A DNA stretch of 49,024 nucleotides from NCBI GenBank assembly GCA_014825775.1, contig MVAQ01000164.1, positions 1 through 49,024 on the forward strand. Reading direction: 5' to 3'. Source of the stretch: Krasilnikovozyma curviuscula (lineage: Eukaryota; Basidiomycota; Tremellomycetes; Cystofilobasidiales; Mrakiaceae). The notes below the pieces were generated by a model that saw only the letters and a list, made by a program, of their open reading frames with translations, did no database searches and had not been told where the DNA came from. Position 1 is the stretch's first letter. Each line of letters opens with the position of its first letter. This document shows positions 9,101 through 19,278 of the stretch, piece by piece. A program made the translations under genes and the position numbers.

Positions 9101-12031
9101 GCTCTGTTGCAGTTTCTCACGCTTTTATTGTTGCTCCCAGTTTGCTGTCGCAGCTCTCAAGGGGCCCTATACTGTTGGGCTCTTCGCACAATCGTCAGCG
9201 CTGTCTACAGCCCTGGAGCTGCCACAGTCAATGAGGGAAGACAGAGGAGTCGTTATGGTCCTGTGGGAAATGAAACTGGAAACTGCCATCACCCTGCCTG
9301 CACTTTCCTCTTCTCAAAAGGCGATGATGGAATCTTTGGAAGGAACTCACGTCGACCTAGTTGGCAGTCGTCTGATAAGAGGAACCGTAGGAAATCACTG
9401 GGGAATAGGCGTGCAGTTCATCTCATCCTTGGCAAACAAAACGGTCTTGATCTACGCTCCTTCTCTTGGTTCTTCAACTCTTCCAGCCGTTGCTGACATC
9501 ATCGGCACAATTAAAAAATTTGGAGGTAAAATACAATCGCCACCATCACATCTCTCAACAGAGCAGCAGGTAAACCCAGACGTTGTTCTCATCCACAATG
9601 CCATGTGGGAGATCTGCAAAGACGATCGCTACATGACTCAACTCAGAAAACATCGTTCCGGCCGTTCAAAGACGAGATTCTATTGCTTTGGTCCTGGACA
9701 TTCCTCCTTCATCAATGCTGAATCCTGGAACTTGACTGAAGTGCTCAAAGGTGGAGAAGCTACTGTTATCTTCACTCCGTTGGCATTCTTAGAATATTCT
9801 GCGAGACTCATCAGCTCTGTGGTGGGTTTCACCTCGAGGGAAACTGAGGGAAAAGCTCACAGCTGATGCCATTGTTACTCTTTCACCAGCTTCCGGAACT
9901 TGCGCTTCTGCCTCACGTGAAAGGTGTCATTCATCCTGATTGCTTGATGCTCATTCACTCCGTGCTCTCATTAGATCTTCCTGGAGATAAGGCGGTCGAG
10001 AAATGCTCTCTTAATGAGAAGTAAGCTGTTTTTTTAATTGTCGCTTCCGACAGCTCGCCTCATAGTAACTGTACATGCTCTCGAAGGTCGGATGGCGAAA
10101 TCATTCAGCTTTCAGCCCTCGCAAAAGTCTTCTTTTCCTCACTAGGATTCCCAATTCAACAATATGATCAATCCCCTGGCTACCACCCTCTGGCGCTCTC
10201 AACGGCAAAGCCCTTTCTCAATAACCCTAAAGCATTCCGTCGCTGGCGTGAGAATACTTACGAGATCGCTTCGTGTGGGAGTAGAGAAGAACTTTTTCAT
10301 ATTTTCAAGCGTAATGCATCCACCAGTCAGATAATCAATGGCCTTGACAGGATGAAGCCGCTGAACGCAAAGTTTGAACGAGTTGCTCGAGTGGAGCAAA
10401 TTCTCATTGCCGATCTCAAGAGTAGGATGGGGGACAGGAAAGTCATGGAAGTAAGCGTCTTGACCTGTTTTTCCATCTCCGGGTGAATTGTTTATTATTT
10501 TCCACTGGTACAGAGCTCAAGAAGGTTTCTAGTGGTTGGTCCTTTGACTGCGGCCAGAGTGGAAGAAATGGATGTTAGTCAAGGAGTGAGTTCTTTTGTT
10601 TATCATATCATCTACTGCGGTCTCTATAGCCTTACTCCGGCGTTGTTTTAGCTGGAGTTCATGTCTTTGTCCAGCTTCTCGGAACTACTAAAGAGCGAAC
10701 TAGATTTGGTTTCAGGATCGACAGATGGGCTCCACGATTTCCTTCCTATCGAAGAATCAACAACTCTTCATGAGAAAGGATCTGACAACGGTAACGAATT
10801 CACCTTCTATCCAACGTCTCCAACAACGGAAATGAAACCATCTTCAACTGTTGCTCCCACCTTCGATGCCGCCCAACCCCCTTCTCTCCCACCCCCAAGA
10901 CCATTATTTAGCGGAGCCGTTCCATTTTCTTCCAATCACCAGTCAACAGGCTCTCGACAAGCATCTTTGGCACCGTCCGATTCAGGGGTGTGGGGCGACG
11001 CTCCTCCTGAATTATATCCTGTAATTCGTCAACATCAAAGTCGACCGCCTTCAACTTTTCCAAGGAAAGAATCTGTATCAGCAAACGACTGGGGTAACAC
11101 GCCTTCCGGTCTGTCTACAGGACGTTTCGAGAGTCAAAATAACCCGGGCTCTGCAAGGCAGAGTGACTTACACGGCCCTGCAACTTCACGTCGACGAAGT
11201 GACTGGGATGAGAGAGCACCCCTTTTTGGTTCGGGGAGATCTTCAGTGTCAGCACCTCAGCAATCCGGGTGGGAAAATCAACTTCCCTCTGGCCAGGGGC
11301 AGCAATTCACTTGGGGCAGTTCATCTTCAAAGCAGCAGCAGTCTGGCTGGGACAATCACCCGCCGTCTGGTCCAAAACAACAGAGAGTAGAGTCGTGGGG
11401 AAACAACTGGTTGTCTACAGATGCTCAGCAGCCGACGGGATGGGACAACGTTGGTCCTGCGCGTCCCCAGTCTTTCGCTGCTGATGACGATGATGGTGGT
11501 TGGGGTGCTCCAACTTCTGCTGTCACAAAACAACTACCACAACCCCTTCTCAAGCACACCACACCTCCACCTATGGCGTACCCGTCACCACATCCACCAC
11601 TACCACCACCAGCAATGACACCAGCAGCAGACAGCTGGGGCAACTCATCCAAACCAGCGCAATATATCAGCGCTGGGTCTGTGACAAGTAAAAGCAACGA
11701 AGATGCTGACGAGTCTGGATGGGGAGCTTCAACGAAGACCTTCGGTGATTCTTCAGCTGGATGGGGAAATTTACCTCAAGGAGGCGGCGCGTCTTCATCT
11801 GACTGGAGTAAAAGCAACAACTCTCGTGGTGGCTTGAACGGAAACCAAGGAGGAAGGTATGGAGGCGACCGCAATGGAACCACAGGTTGGGATTACAATC
11901 TGGACGGAGTTCAATCAAGTGACGCATACGGTTCAGGAGGAGGAAGAGGTGGGGGTGCTTACAAGAGGGGAGATAATAGAGGACCGCGCTCTTATGAGCG
12001 TAGAGGCAGAATGAGAGGCAGGGGTAACTGA
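6155..12031 (+). CDS. Chromodomain protein with GW/WG Argonaute-hook region and RGG tail
   Basis: Putative heterochromatin/RNAi bridging protein. Exons assigned: 6155-6266, 6396-6478, 6707-6721, 6786-6954, 7032-7195, 7254-7532, 7598-7741, an unresolved junction, about 7930-8620, 8693-9077, 9141-9821, 9890-10020, 10087-10450, 10514-10585, 10652-12031. All stay in frame, giving about 1,556 aa. Residues ~38-100 form a chromodomain: DYAV, then MYNTKWTGY, TLEPAQNF and LIEKFW; Y42, W71 and Y74 are candidate methyl-lysine cage residues. Residues ~180-550 are Ser/Pro/Lys-rich, followed by a PKKKK nuclear signal (near 8734). Residues ~600-1095 look folded, with no family I can name. From ~1100 about 12 Trp are flanked by Gly (VWGD, DWGN, SGWD, GGWGAP, SGWGAS and others), like Argonaute hooks; the last ~75 residues are RGG/GGR-rich. 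Chp1 and Tas3 of fission yeast RITS carry these modules separately. Gene integrity is well supported; function is inferred. Confidence 0.8.
6707..6721 (+). other. 15-nt micro-exon inside the chromodomain core
   Basis: ATGTACAATACTAAA sits between a CTTCAG acceptor and a GTGAGT donor and encodes MYNTK, which directly precedes WTGY. Together they reproduce the chromodomain pattern Y-x-x-K-W-x-G-Y. It is phase 0 on both sides, and is flanked by a 228-nt intron upstream (6479-6706) and a 64-nt intron downstream. Confidence 0.7.
7742..7929 (+). other. Unresolved splice junction; possible 1-nt exon at 7853
   Basis: Exon 7 ends in phase 0 at 7741 before GTAAGA, but the strongest-looking restart at 7930 (GAGTAG acceptor) needs one extra base. 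A single C at 7853 lies between a TTCATGCAG acceptor and a GTGAGTCTC donor and would restore frame with introns of 111 and 76 nt. Alternatives in frame are acceptors at 7934 (CTGAG, weak) and 7997 (CCCACAG), or a phase-1 donor at 7659. Confidence 0.4.
10980..11780 (+). other. GW/WG motif cluster (Argonaute-hook-like), coding
   Basis: Within the last exon of the chromodomain gene, Trp codons flanked by Gly recur about every 15-40 residues, mostly followed by Asp, Asn or Ser and set in Ser/Gln/Pro-rich sequence. Order of motifs: VWGD, DWGN, GWEN, TWGS, GWDN, SWGN, GWDN, GWGA, SWGN, GWGA, GWGN; a last GWDY lies near 11888. Confidence 0.8.
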
Positions 12032-12348
12032 ACCATACGACAACAACACCAACCACAATGATTACCCTCATAAGCGATACCATGAATACTGTAACCAGTA
12101 ATTTTCAACCACAATACACACACAAAGGTCATCTTCAGAACCTCTGCATATCCATCTCCCATTTTAATACCATTAGTTTATAGCTTTTGACAGCACAATT
12201 TGTACAAACTCTGGTCAGACTACAAGCAGCGAGGAAGCACTGGTCGAACCGCCACGACTTGATAAAGGACCGCTGGTCCTAAACCTCCCTCTGACCACAG
12301 CTTGTTTTGTCGCTTAGCCGTCTGAGATCACTAGGCTTGGTCAAGAGA
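12032..12348. other. Intergenic region
   Basis: 3' UTR of the chromodomain gene (CA-rich) and leader of the VHS gene. Nothing else was seen. Confidence 0.5.
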
Positions 12349-14637
12349 ATGCTTGCAGCAGCAGGAAGGACGAACGCTCCTTGGGGGTCTATCACTCCCA
12401 TCCAATCATTGGTCGGTGAGTCGCATCACTGCTCGTGCCTTTACCAGGCCAGCTGGGGTTCTAACGTTGCCTTTTGAATCGCTGTTCGTTCCTACCGCGT
12501 TCAGATCGTGCCTGTGATCCTGGAATTGCTGCTCCAAACTATGGTCTTAATCTCGAGCTGGCAGACTACATCAACGACAAGAAAGCCAACTCGTGCGTCC
12601 CGTCTCAACGAGCGCCTCCTTCGAAGGTCTAAGAGCTGGGAGGCTGTAGACTCATGATTACTGGCTAACATAACTATTTATTACTGCTCGATGTCGTCGT
12701 CTATAGGCCTAGAGATGCAGCAATTGAAGTGGTCAAGATGGTGAACCACCGAAACCCTCATGTGTCGATTCTCGCTCTCCATGTAGGTGAAACAAACCCA
12801 TACTTAGTCTCTGGGGCGATCTTGATCAATCCTGGGTAGACCATATATCGTTTTGGAGTAATTAGGGTCTCTGCTGATCAGACAATAACTAAAGTAGCAC
12901 CCCTTTTATCTTCGCTTCGCAGCTTCTTGACACTCTTGTGAAGAACTGTGGATATCCCTTCCAGCTGCAGATCGCCACTAAAGAGTTCCTGAATGAGATG
13001 GTCAGGAGGTTCCCCGAGAGGCCCCCGGTGTTTCCAGGCCCTGTGATGGGAAAGATATTGGAGGTCGGTCCCTTCTCCTACGCCTCGTCTTGCGCCGCAT
13101 TCGGCTTCCGTCGTCCATGCTGAGAACTCTTACTGACGAGTGTTGCACCTTGAATGCATGGTAGATGATTAATGAGTGGAAGCTGACCATATGTGTGACT
13201 TCGAAATGGAAGGAAGATCTTGTGCACATTCGAGATATGCACCGTCTACTAAGCTATAAAGGTGCGGCTATCTGTACTGGCTTCCCCCAGGTTACCTCAT
13301 ACCTCTGATACCTCTTCATTGGTTTACCTCAGGTTATCGATTCCCCACTCACAGGCCGACAGCTGCTGAGGGCCCTTCGTCGTCAGACTTAAAATCCCCA
13401 GCAGAATTGGAAGAGGAGGATCGGGCAGCAAAATCTGCGAAACTTCAAGAACTACTACGAAGGGCGACACCTAGGGATCTCGAAAAGGCACAGGAGCTGA
13501 TGAAGGAGCTGAGTGGAGCAGTGAGTGTCTTACAATTGTTCTGTCCGGTGCGACGCAGCAGCCAAACTCATCTGTTATTGCCCTGTTACGCTTCTTTTCC
13601 CGCCCAGCAACCCGAAAAACAAGTCGACTACCGATCTCAAGTGAACAAGGATCTCGATCGAGTGCAACAGAAGGCTATCTTGCTGAATGACATGCTCAAC
13701 AACGCTAAAGAAGGTGAGAAAGTTGGCATTGAAGGCGATGCGTACCAGCAGGTGGCCCTGTTTTGTAAACAGGCGCGGCCTAAGATTCAGAAATGGATCA
13801 GTGAAGTCAGTGAGGAGGAGCCTGACTCGATGGGTAAGCAATATTGAACTCTCAAATCATCTAGCCCTCTATTGAAGGTCACCTTTGCGCTATTGCGCCG
13901 CACAGACCGATTACTCTTGATCAATGACCTTATAAATGGGGTAATTGATCGATTCGAGGCTTGTAGGAAGGGAGATTGGTCTGCTGGTCGACAAGTTAAT
14001 CCACAGTAAGTTCTCCTCATCCTATTAAGTCGGGCTGTTGATGCTGAGTTATTACATAATTCCTAGCTTCACGGAACATACGCCAGTCGCCCCCGCACCA
14101 GATCTGATTGCTTTTGATGCGTTCGCAGAAGAGGAAGCTCCAGCTGCTCCAGCGGGATTCGACATTTCCTCGCAACAGCAGCAGCAACAGTACCAACAAC
14201 CTGCTTCTCAACCAACTGGAATTGGTGGTCTTCCGCTCGACCTCTTCTCTTCTGCTCCGGCACACTCTACACAGACTTGGTCATCCGCAGGCCAGCTACC
14301 TTCTAAACCATCAACCCCTCTAGGAGACCTCTCTGCTCTTTACGCCCAGTCATCTCAGCAGCCCTACAGGACGCCAGCGTTCCAACAGCAACAGGTGCAA
14401 GGCGGACTTGGCTGGGGAGGCGCCATCGCTGGCGGAAGCGGGACGAGCACGCCTGTTCCAGGCGGTATCAGCTTGCCGATGGGTAGAAGTGGAAGTGGCA
14501 GTGTGATAGGTAGTGGGAGCGGGCCGTTTGGTGGCTTGGGCGGGGGCGGCAACGCGGCGAGTGCCTCCAACAATAGTAGTAATGGAAGTGGGAAAGCAAA
14601 GGCTGGAGATCCTTTTGGTGACCTGCTCGAGTTTTAG
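12349..14637 (+). CDS. VHS-GAT domain trafficking adaptor (Gga/Tom1-like)
   Basis: Clathrin/ubiquitin adaptor acting at the trans-Golgi or endosomes. Nine exons (12349-12415, 12505-12592, 12707-12782, 12923-13063, 13165-13261, 13333-13520, 13608-13833, 13906-14005, 14067-14637) give 517 aa. Residues ~15-150 are a VHS domain: LVDRACDP, NLELADYIND, RDAAIEVVKMV, HVSILALHLLDTLVKNCGYPF and the closing INEWK helix. A GAT domain follows (~245-350), with heptad-like VNKDLDRVQQKAILLNDML and LLLINDLINGVIDRFE. The C-terminal ~170 residues are Gln/Gly/Ser-rich with acidic DLIAFDAF near the start and DPFGDLLEF at the very end, resembling short clathrin/adaptor peptides. No FYVE finger and no gamma-ear (GAE) domain are visible, which points to Tom1-like rather than classic Gga, but the family assignment between those two is not settled. 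Confidence 0.88.
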
Positions 14638-15565
14638 GTAAGGGGAACGAGGGCGCCGTAGCAATCTTCTTCTGGACCTTTCTGCCTCGAGATAGATACC
14701 ACTTTGTTTGTTCTGATGCTTCTCTCGACCATCGGCAAGGGATTGGCGATTTACAATACGCTGTTTTGTTTCTCAGTACTTTGGGAGGGTATGAAGAGTT
14801 GTGAAGTCTTAATGGGATACTTTTGGGTGTGATAGCATCAGCTGAGGAAGCGCCGCTTGACTGTGGCTTTTCTGCTTCAGCGATTTCTAGAGGGCTGTTT
14901 AGACCGTTTGAATACATTTATGATATGAAGATGTGCCGAAGGCTAATTTCTGCTAGTCTACTTCCATCTTGCGAGGTAGAGCAGCTGCGAGAAGCGAGCA
15001 GTCCGCAGATGGGGCAGAGGGCGACTTCATGCAAAGCCACATCACCTAAACATCATTGTGCTAGCTCTGATCAACGCCCAGGCTTCCGCGGACAATAGCA
15101 GCGATAGATTGGACGGAGAGGTGTTGGAAGTAGAGAAGCAACTGCGTCCCGGATCAATAGTTCTCGTAGACGCCAAAACACCAACTGCAAGCAATCGTCA
15201 TGGTTTGTTTTCCTTCCAATAGAGATTCCTACAGTCTGGACTTTTATAAGAGGCGTGCTCCTTGGCCGAGAATGTGTCTTGGATGAGGTCTTCTCACCGC
15301 GAAAGGAAAACGTCCCGTCGACGTTTGTTGCCACGCGATCGGGACAGTGCTTCAATTTAATCGACGCCTTTTTAATCTGCTTTCCTCCAGCAATGGATAA
15401 AAGGGGAGGAAGAAGAGATCCAGAAAGCTGCTCAATCCCCCACTCATTATCTCCCAGAAAATAATAGCTGAAGTAGCTGCAGCGAAAACACACTCAAATC
15501 AGTGTATTTCATCCGCTGTCCGCCTGTGACCTCACGACAGAAACCTCTCCCTTCACCTCCAAAAC
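14638..15565. other. Intergenic region, ~930 nt
   Basis: Contains the 3' UTR of the VHS gene and the promoter/leader of the CIA30 gene. Frames of 90-140 codons occur on both strands but lack coding character and splice support. No repeat or RNA gene was seen. Confidence 0.45.
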
Positions 15566-16702
15566 ATGTCCTGCTCCTCTGGCTGTTATTACAGCTTCAA
15601 GGGATCTTCACCCCCGGCCCAAACCTCTTCTCGCTTGAGCTCTTATAACAAGGCGTCGTCGTCTTCAATGGCACTTCCTGAACCCTACACCGACAACCCG
15701 CTGTTTCCTTACGATCTCGCTAAATGGGAGACTGTGGACGACAGAGTTAGGGGTGGGAAATCACAATCATACATCGAGAAGACAGGTCACAAAGGCGTCC
15801 GGTTATTTGGCACTCTAGGTAAGATGGATTTTTTTTCTCTGCTCATCGAGAGCGCCAAATTAAACGATGTGGCTGAATTTTATTGTTTATTGCGCCCGTA
15901 GATGCTCATACACTGGGACCAGCTGGGTTCGCATCACAATCATACACTTTCCCGAAGGATCAGCCTCTCAGCTACCCACTCGCCGACTACTCTTCGCTTG
16001 AAGTCACGATCAAAAACCCAGCTTCTAAAGGGCGTCGCGCTTCAGATGCTACAACAATGACCTGCACTTCTTCGCTTTCCTTGTCCTCATCAGCGCTCAT
16101 CCCCAGCAGCAATGAGAAGTACTCTACTTCTCGCAGGCCCACCAGTCTGACGATTGTACTTAAAAACGTGGATGAAGAACCTCCGCGACGGGGCGACGGG
16201 CGCAAACAGGCGACCGTCAGTTGGGAGTACCAAATCGACCTAGATGAGATTTCGCACGAGAAGGAGGTACGTCTTGAAGCTATTCTCTTCTCTTTGTTAA
16301 GACTATGGGCCTGGTGCCGTTTCTGGGCTGTTCCTTGAGTGTCACTGTCACATCTGACTAACTTTCTAACTTACTCCCGCTCCTCAACCGCTACAGACTC
16401 TCAAGATCAGGATGCCCTTCCAGCTGTTCAAACCCACATACCGAGGCAAACCCCTTCCCACGCCTTACCCACACGCATTCAACCCCTCCGCCATCACCGC
16501 CATCTCACTGATGTGCCGCTCCAATTTTGGGCAGCAGGAAGGCGACTTCGACTTCACCGTCCTGTCTATTGAAGCGGTAAGGCGAAACAAGAGGTCTTCA
16601 AGTGGGGGCAGAAACAGTAATAGTAGGGAGAAGGAGGCCGTCAAGAAGGAGCCGCTTGGGCGCAAAATTTGGGGTGTTTTGAAGGGCAGCTTTGGGAGAT
16701 AG
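15566..16702 (+). CDS. CIA30-domain protein (complex I intermediate-associated 30 family)
   Basis: Member of the CIA30 family, whose founding members assist assembly of mitochondrial complex I, although fungal paralogues also act outside it. Three exons (15566-15818, 15902-16266, 16397-16702) give 307 aa. The domain opens with KWETVDDRVRGGKSQSYI (about residues 52-70), has the central LEVTIKNP strand, and closes with the diagnostic MCRSNFGQQEGDFDFTVLSIEAV near 16510-16580. The C-terminus is basic and Ser-rich. The first ATG gives a Ser/Cys-rich leader of 34 residues; an in-frame ATG at 15668 (MALPEP) would give a shorter form starting just before the domain. The leader lacks a clear mitochondrial presequence, so location is uncertain. 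A disordered Ser-rich insertion sits near 16025-16190. Confidence 0.86.
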
Positions 16703-17086
16703 AGTGTCCAAGGGTTCCTCTGCTACTGTATCGATCACAATACCTAAAGCCTTGTCCGTATGTTGTTCAAATATAATTGTGTTCATATCGTTTTCTGTAT
16801 AATCTTAGCTTTGAAGCTAGGAAATCCAGTGACAGACCTGAAAGGCATGGCGTCGCAAAGTGACTTTTCAAGACCAAGCAGACACAGGGTGAAACTCAGG
16901 ATCTGATTTGACCTCACCAACCCTCCTAATGGTCTTTTGGGCGTTGAAAAAGCACATTGAGAAAAATCACTCATTAATCAGCCCAACTCTGTGGTGGCGT
17001 CCGACTTGATTTCTGCGACTTTGATTTCTTTCTGGCTTGAAAGGCATCTCCGTCCACAGCTTCAAATCCCTATTCTGAACAAAGCC
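16703..17086. other. Intergenic region
   Basis: About 380 nt with 3' UTR and promoter sequence; no coding or structural feature seen. Confidence 0.45.
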
Positions 17087-18478
17087 ATGCAGCTCCCACC
17101 TACCACTCCATCAACTGTGGATCAACAGGAACCATCAACTTATCCGATACCTGGTCCTTGCTACAAGTGAGGTCCCAAATGATTCCCTCTTCCCCTCATT
17201 CTCCTCTTCGATACTGACTTTTCTGTTTTCTGACGCAATGCTTTACCGTGACAATTAGATCTGTGGGAGATGAAGCTAAAGATGTAAGATATCCATCAGA
17301 GCTCAGGCTCAAGAGGGTTCCCTAAAAACTGGATTGAGAGAAAAATGTTGACTGATTCCTTTGCAATTTCGCTCGTGGTTCTTGGAATTTTTTCTTCATA
17401 GAGACTCGCTTTCTTCCACGTTCTGGAGAGACTAAAAGTATGTCAAAATCATCTCATCAGTTCTGTTAATCTCTACCCAACTAATGTACTCCGGTTCTCC
17501 GCAGACGCAAAAGCGTGGCGGTTGGGTTCGAGAAGGAGTACGTCTATCAGGATTGTCCAAGGATCCTCGTTGTGAGACTAGGGATATTCTAACATCTTGT
17601 TGGTTATTAGGTGAGGCTACCGGAGTCGATATCGGATCACATGTACAGAATGTCCTTGATGGCGCTATGCATACCCGACGGTGCAGGTGTAGACGTTGGG
17701 AAATGTGTTATGGTCAGTCTGCCCTTCGATCATTTCCAACTTTTCCTACATTCTTCCTGTGTGTCATTCTATTCTGGAATTGACGTCCTTTCTATTCCAC
17801 TTTGACTTGAACTCGTGGCGGTCGCTCTTGTCGTTCCCAGATGGCGCTCGTGCACGACCTTGCAGAGGCTCATTGCGGTGATATCACTCCCGTGGATGGA
17901 ATTTCAAGGGAGCAGAAGCTGGCGTACGAACGAGTGAGTCTTCCGCTTTGCGCCCTGTAGCCGTGAAACATTGCGACATTTCTCTTACTCTTCGTTAACA
18001 CCCATGGTCTTGTAGGAGGCAATGGAATCCTTCCTGAATGAGATGCTGGGGTCGGAGTCGGCTGCTTCAAAGAGGATCTCAGCGCTGTGGGAGGAATATG
18101 AGGCTGGTGCGACTAAAGAAGCAAAGTTTGTGAAGGATCTGGATCGATTCGAGCTTGCTTGTCAAGGTGTTGAGTACGAGAGAGGTACGTCGGACCCGCC
18201 TTTTATTTTTCATGTCCTTAGCTCTCTATTTTGGCATCAGTTTCTGACGCAATCCGCTTCTGCTGTCAATTTCGCGAACCAACGCCTGCTCTTCAGATCA
18301 ACCCCACCTCACCCAACTCCAACCATTCTTCTCTGGTACCCCCAAAATTCAGCACCCTGTTGTGAAAGGCTGGGCCCAAGATGTGATGAAGGAAAGGGAC
18401 GAGATCTGGTCTAAGCGCGGCGTTTCTGGTAGAGGATGGATCTGGAATAAGGAGGGCGAAGTTGTCGCCCCTCAGTGA
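17087..18478 (+). CDS. HD-domain 5'-deoxynucleotidase (Ygk1/HDDC2 family)
   Basis: Metal-dependent phosphohydrolase that removes phosphate from deoxynucleoside 5'-monophosphates. Eight exons (17087-17166, 17259-17283, 17402-17437, 17505-17537, 17611-17712, 17841-17933, 18016-18184, 18297-18478) give 239 aa, the usual family size. Metal ligands are visible: His in PESISDHMYRMSLMAL (about 17625-17675), the His-Asp pair in MALVHDLAEAHCGDITP (from 17841), and the Asp of FVKDLDRFELACQ. The opening LAFFHVLERLKTQKRGGWVREG is the family start helix and turn. The C-terminus carries KGWAQDVMKERDEIW. Exons 2, 3 and 4 are 25, 36 and 33 nt, so the N-terminal third is spliced from fragments; the family alignment supports each one. 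No targeting signal is seen, so a cytosolic enzyme is likely. Confidence 0.93.
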
Positions 18479-19278
18479 ATCAATATCAACCCAAACCCCC
18501 AGAGTTTGTTAGATGAATCTAGGAGGAGGTGACAGAAGTGGGGCGGGGTCTATAGTAAAAGTGTGGGACGAAGAGCTTTCAAGCTTCAAGACTGTATTCT
18601 GACAAATCGACAATATCTTCTCTGGCATACCATGCGTGGTCCAGTTGTATACTTTCTCTTTTCGCTATTTTTGTCTTTTTGATTTCTTAGATCTGATTCA
18701 ATACGCTTTGAGCATTGATTGAGACGGCTGCCTGCTGAGGGTTTGGAAGCAAGTAGCTGGGCTGGTCACTCTTAGCTACCTGATAGCTGGTCCCTTTGAA
18801 TTCTGGCAACCCACCCTAGACCCAATTCACCGGCGCCTCGCTGGGGTCATTGCGATACCCCTCAGAGAGAGTCTCTGCCGCCTGCAGCCTGCTCGCCGCA
18901 GGAGACGCGCATGAATTCTGGATTGGCTTTCTGCAGCACCTCTCTAACACCGCCGACACTGAAACACGAGCAGCTCGACACGCTCAATCTTCTCCAAACA
19001 CGGTTTCTCTCCGCAGTCGGTTTTCCGGCCCTGGCTGAGTTTGCGAAACAACACCTTGACCTCTTCTTTCAAGGGCGTTAATCGCCAGTTCCTTTCCCCG
19101 AGCATTTCCTCCCAACGCCCACCCCGTTTTCCTCCAAACGCTACAGTCCTTCTCCGAAGATATACCCCAGTCTCTCTCTTTTCCACAAGTACCAGAACCC
19201 TCAGATACCTCACCCAGCTTTTCGGTGGCATCCCTCAACCTCCTTTCGACGAAAACTTCATCACCACCATTTTTTGCC
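18479..19278. other. Intergenic region, ~800 nt
   Basis: 3' UTR of the HD gene and the promoter of the thaumatin-like gene. An open frame on the minus strand (18984-19397) overlaps the start of that gene and looks like chance. No repeat or RNA gene seen. Confidence 0.45.

Noticed and set aside
9430..9610. BRCT-like reading of the middle of the chromodomain protein (KKFGGKI followed by DVVLIHNAMW)
   Set aside because: The GG and hydrophobic pattern is suggestive, but the diagnostic BRCT Trp and spacing are not clear; left as unassigned.
15071..15493. 140-codon open frame on the minus strand in an intergenic region
   Set aside because: Composition is not protein-like, there are no splice partners, and no motif was recognised.
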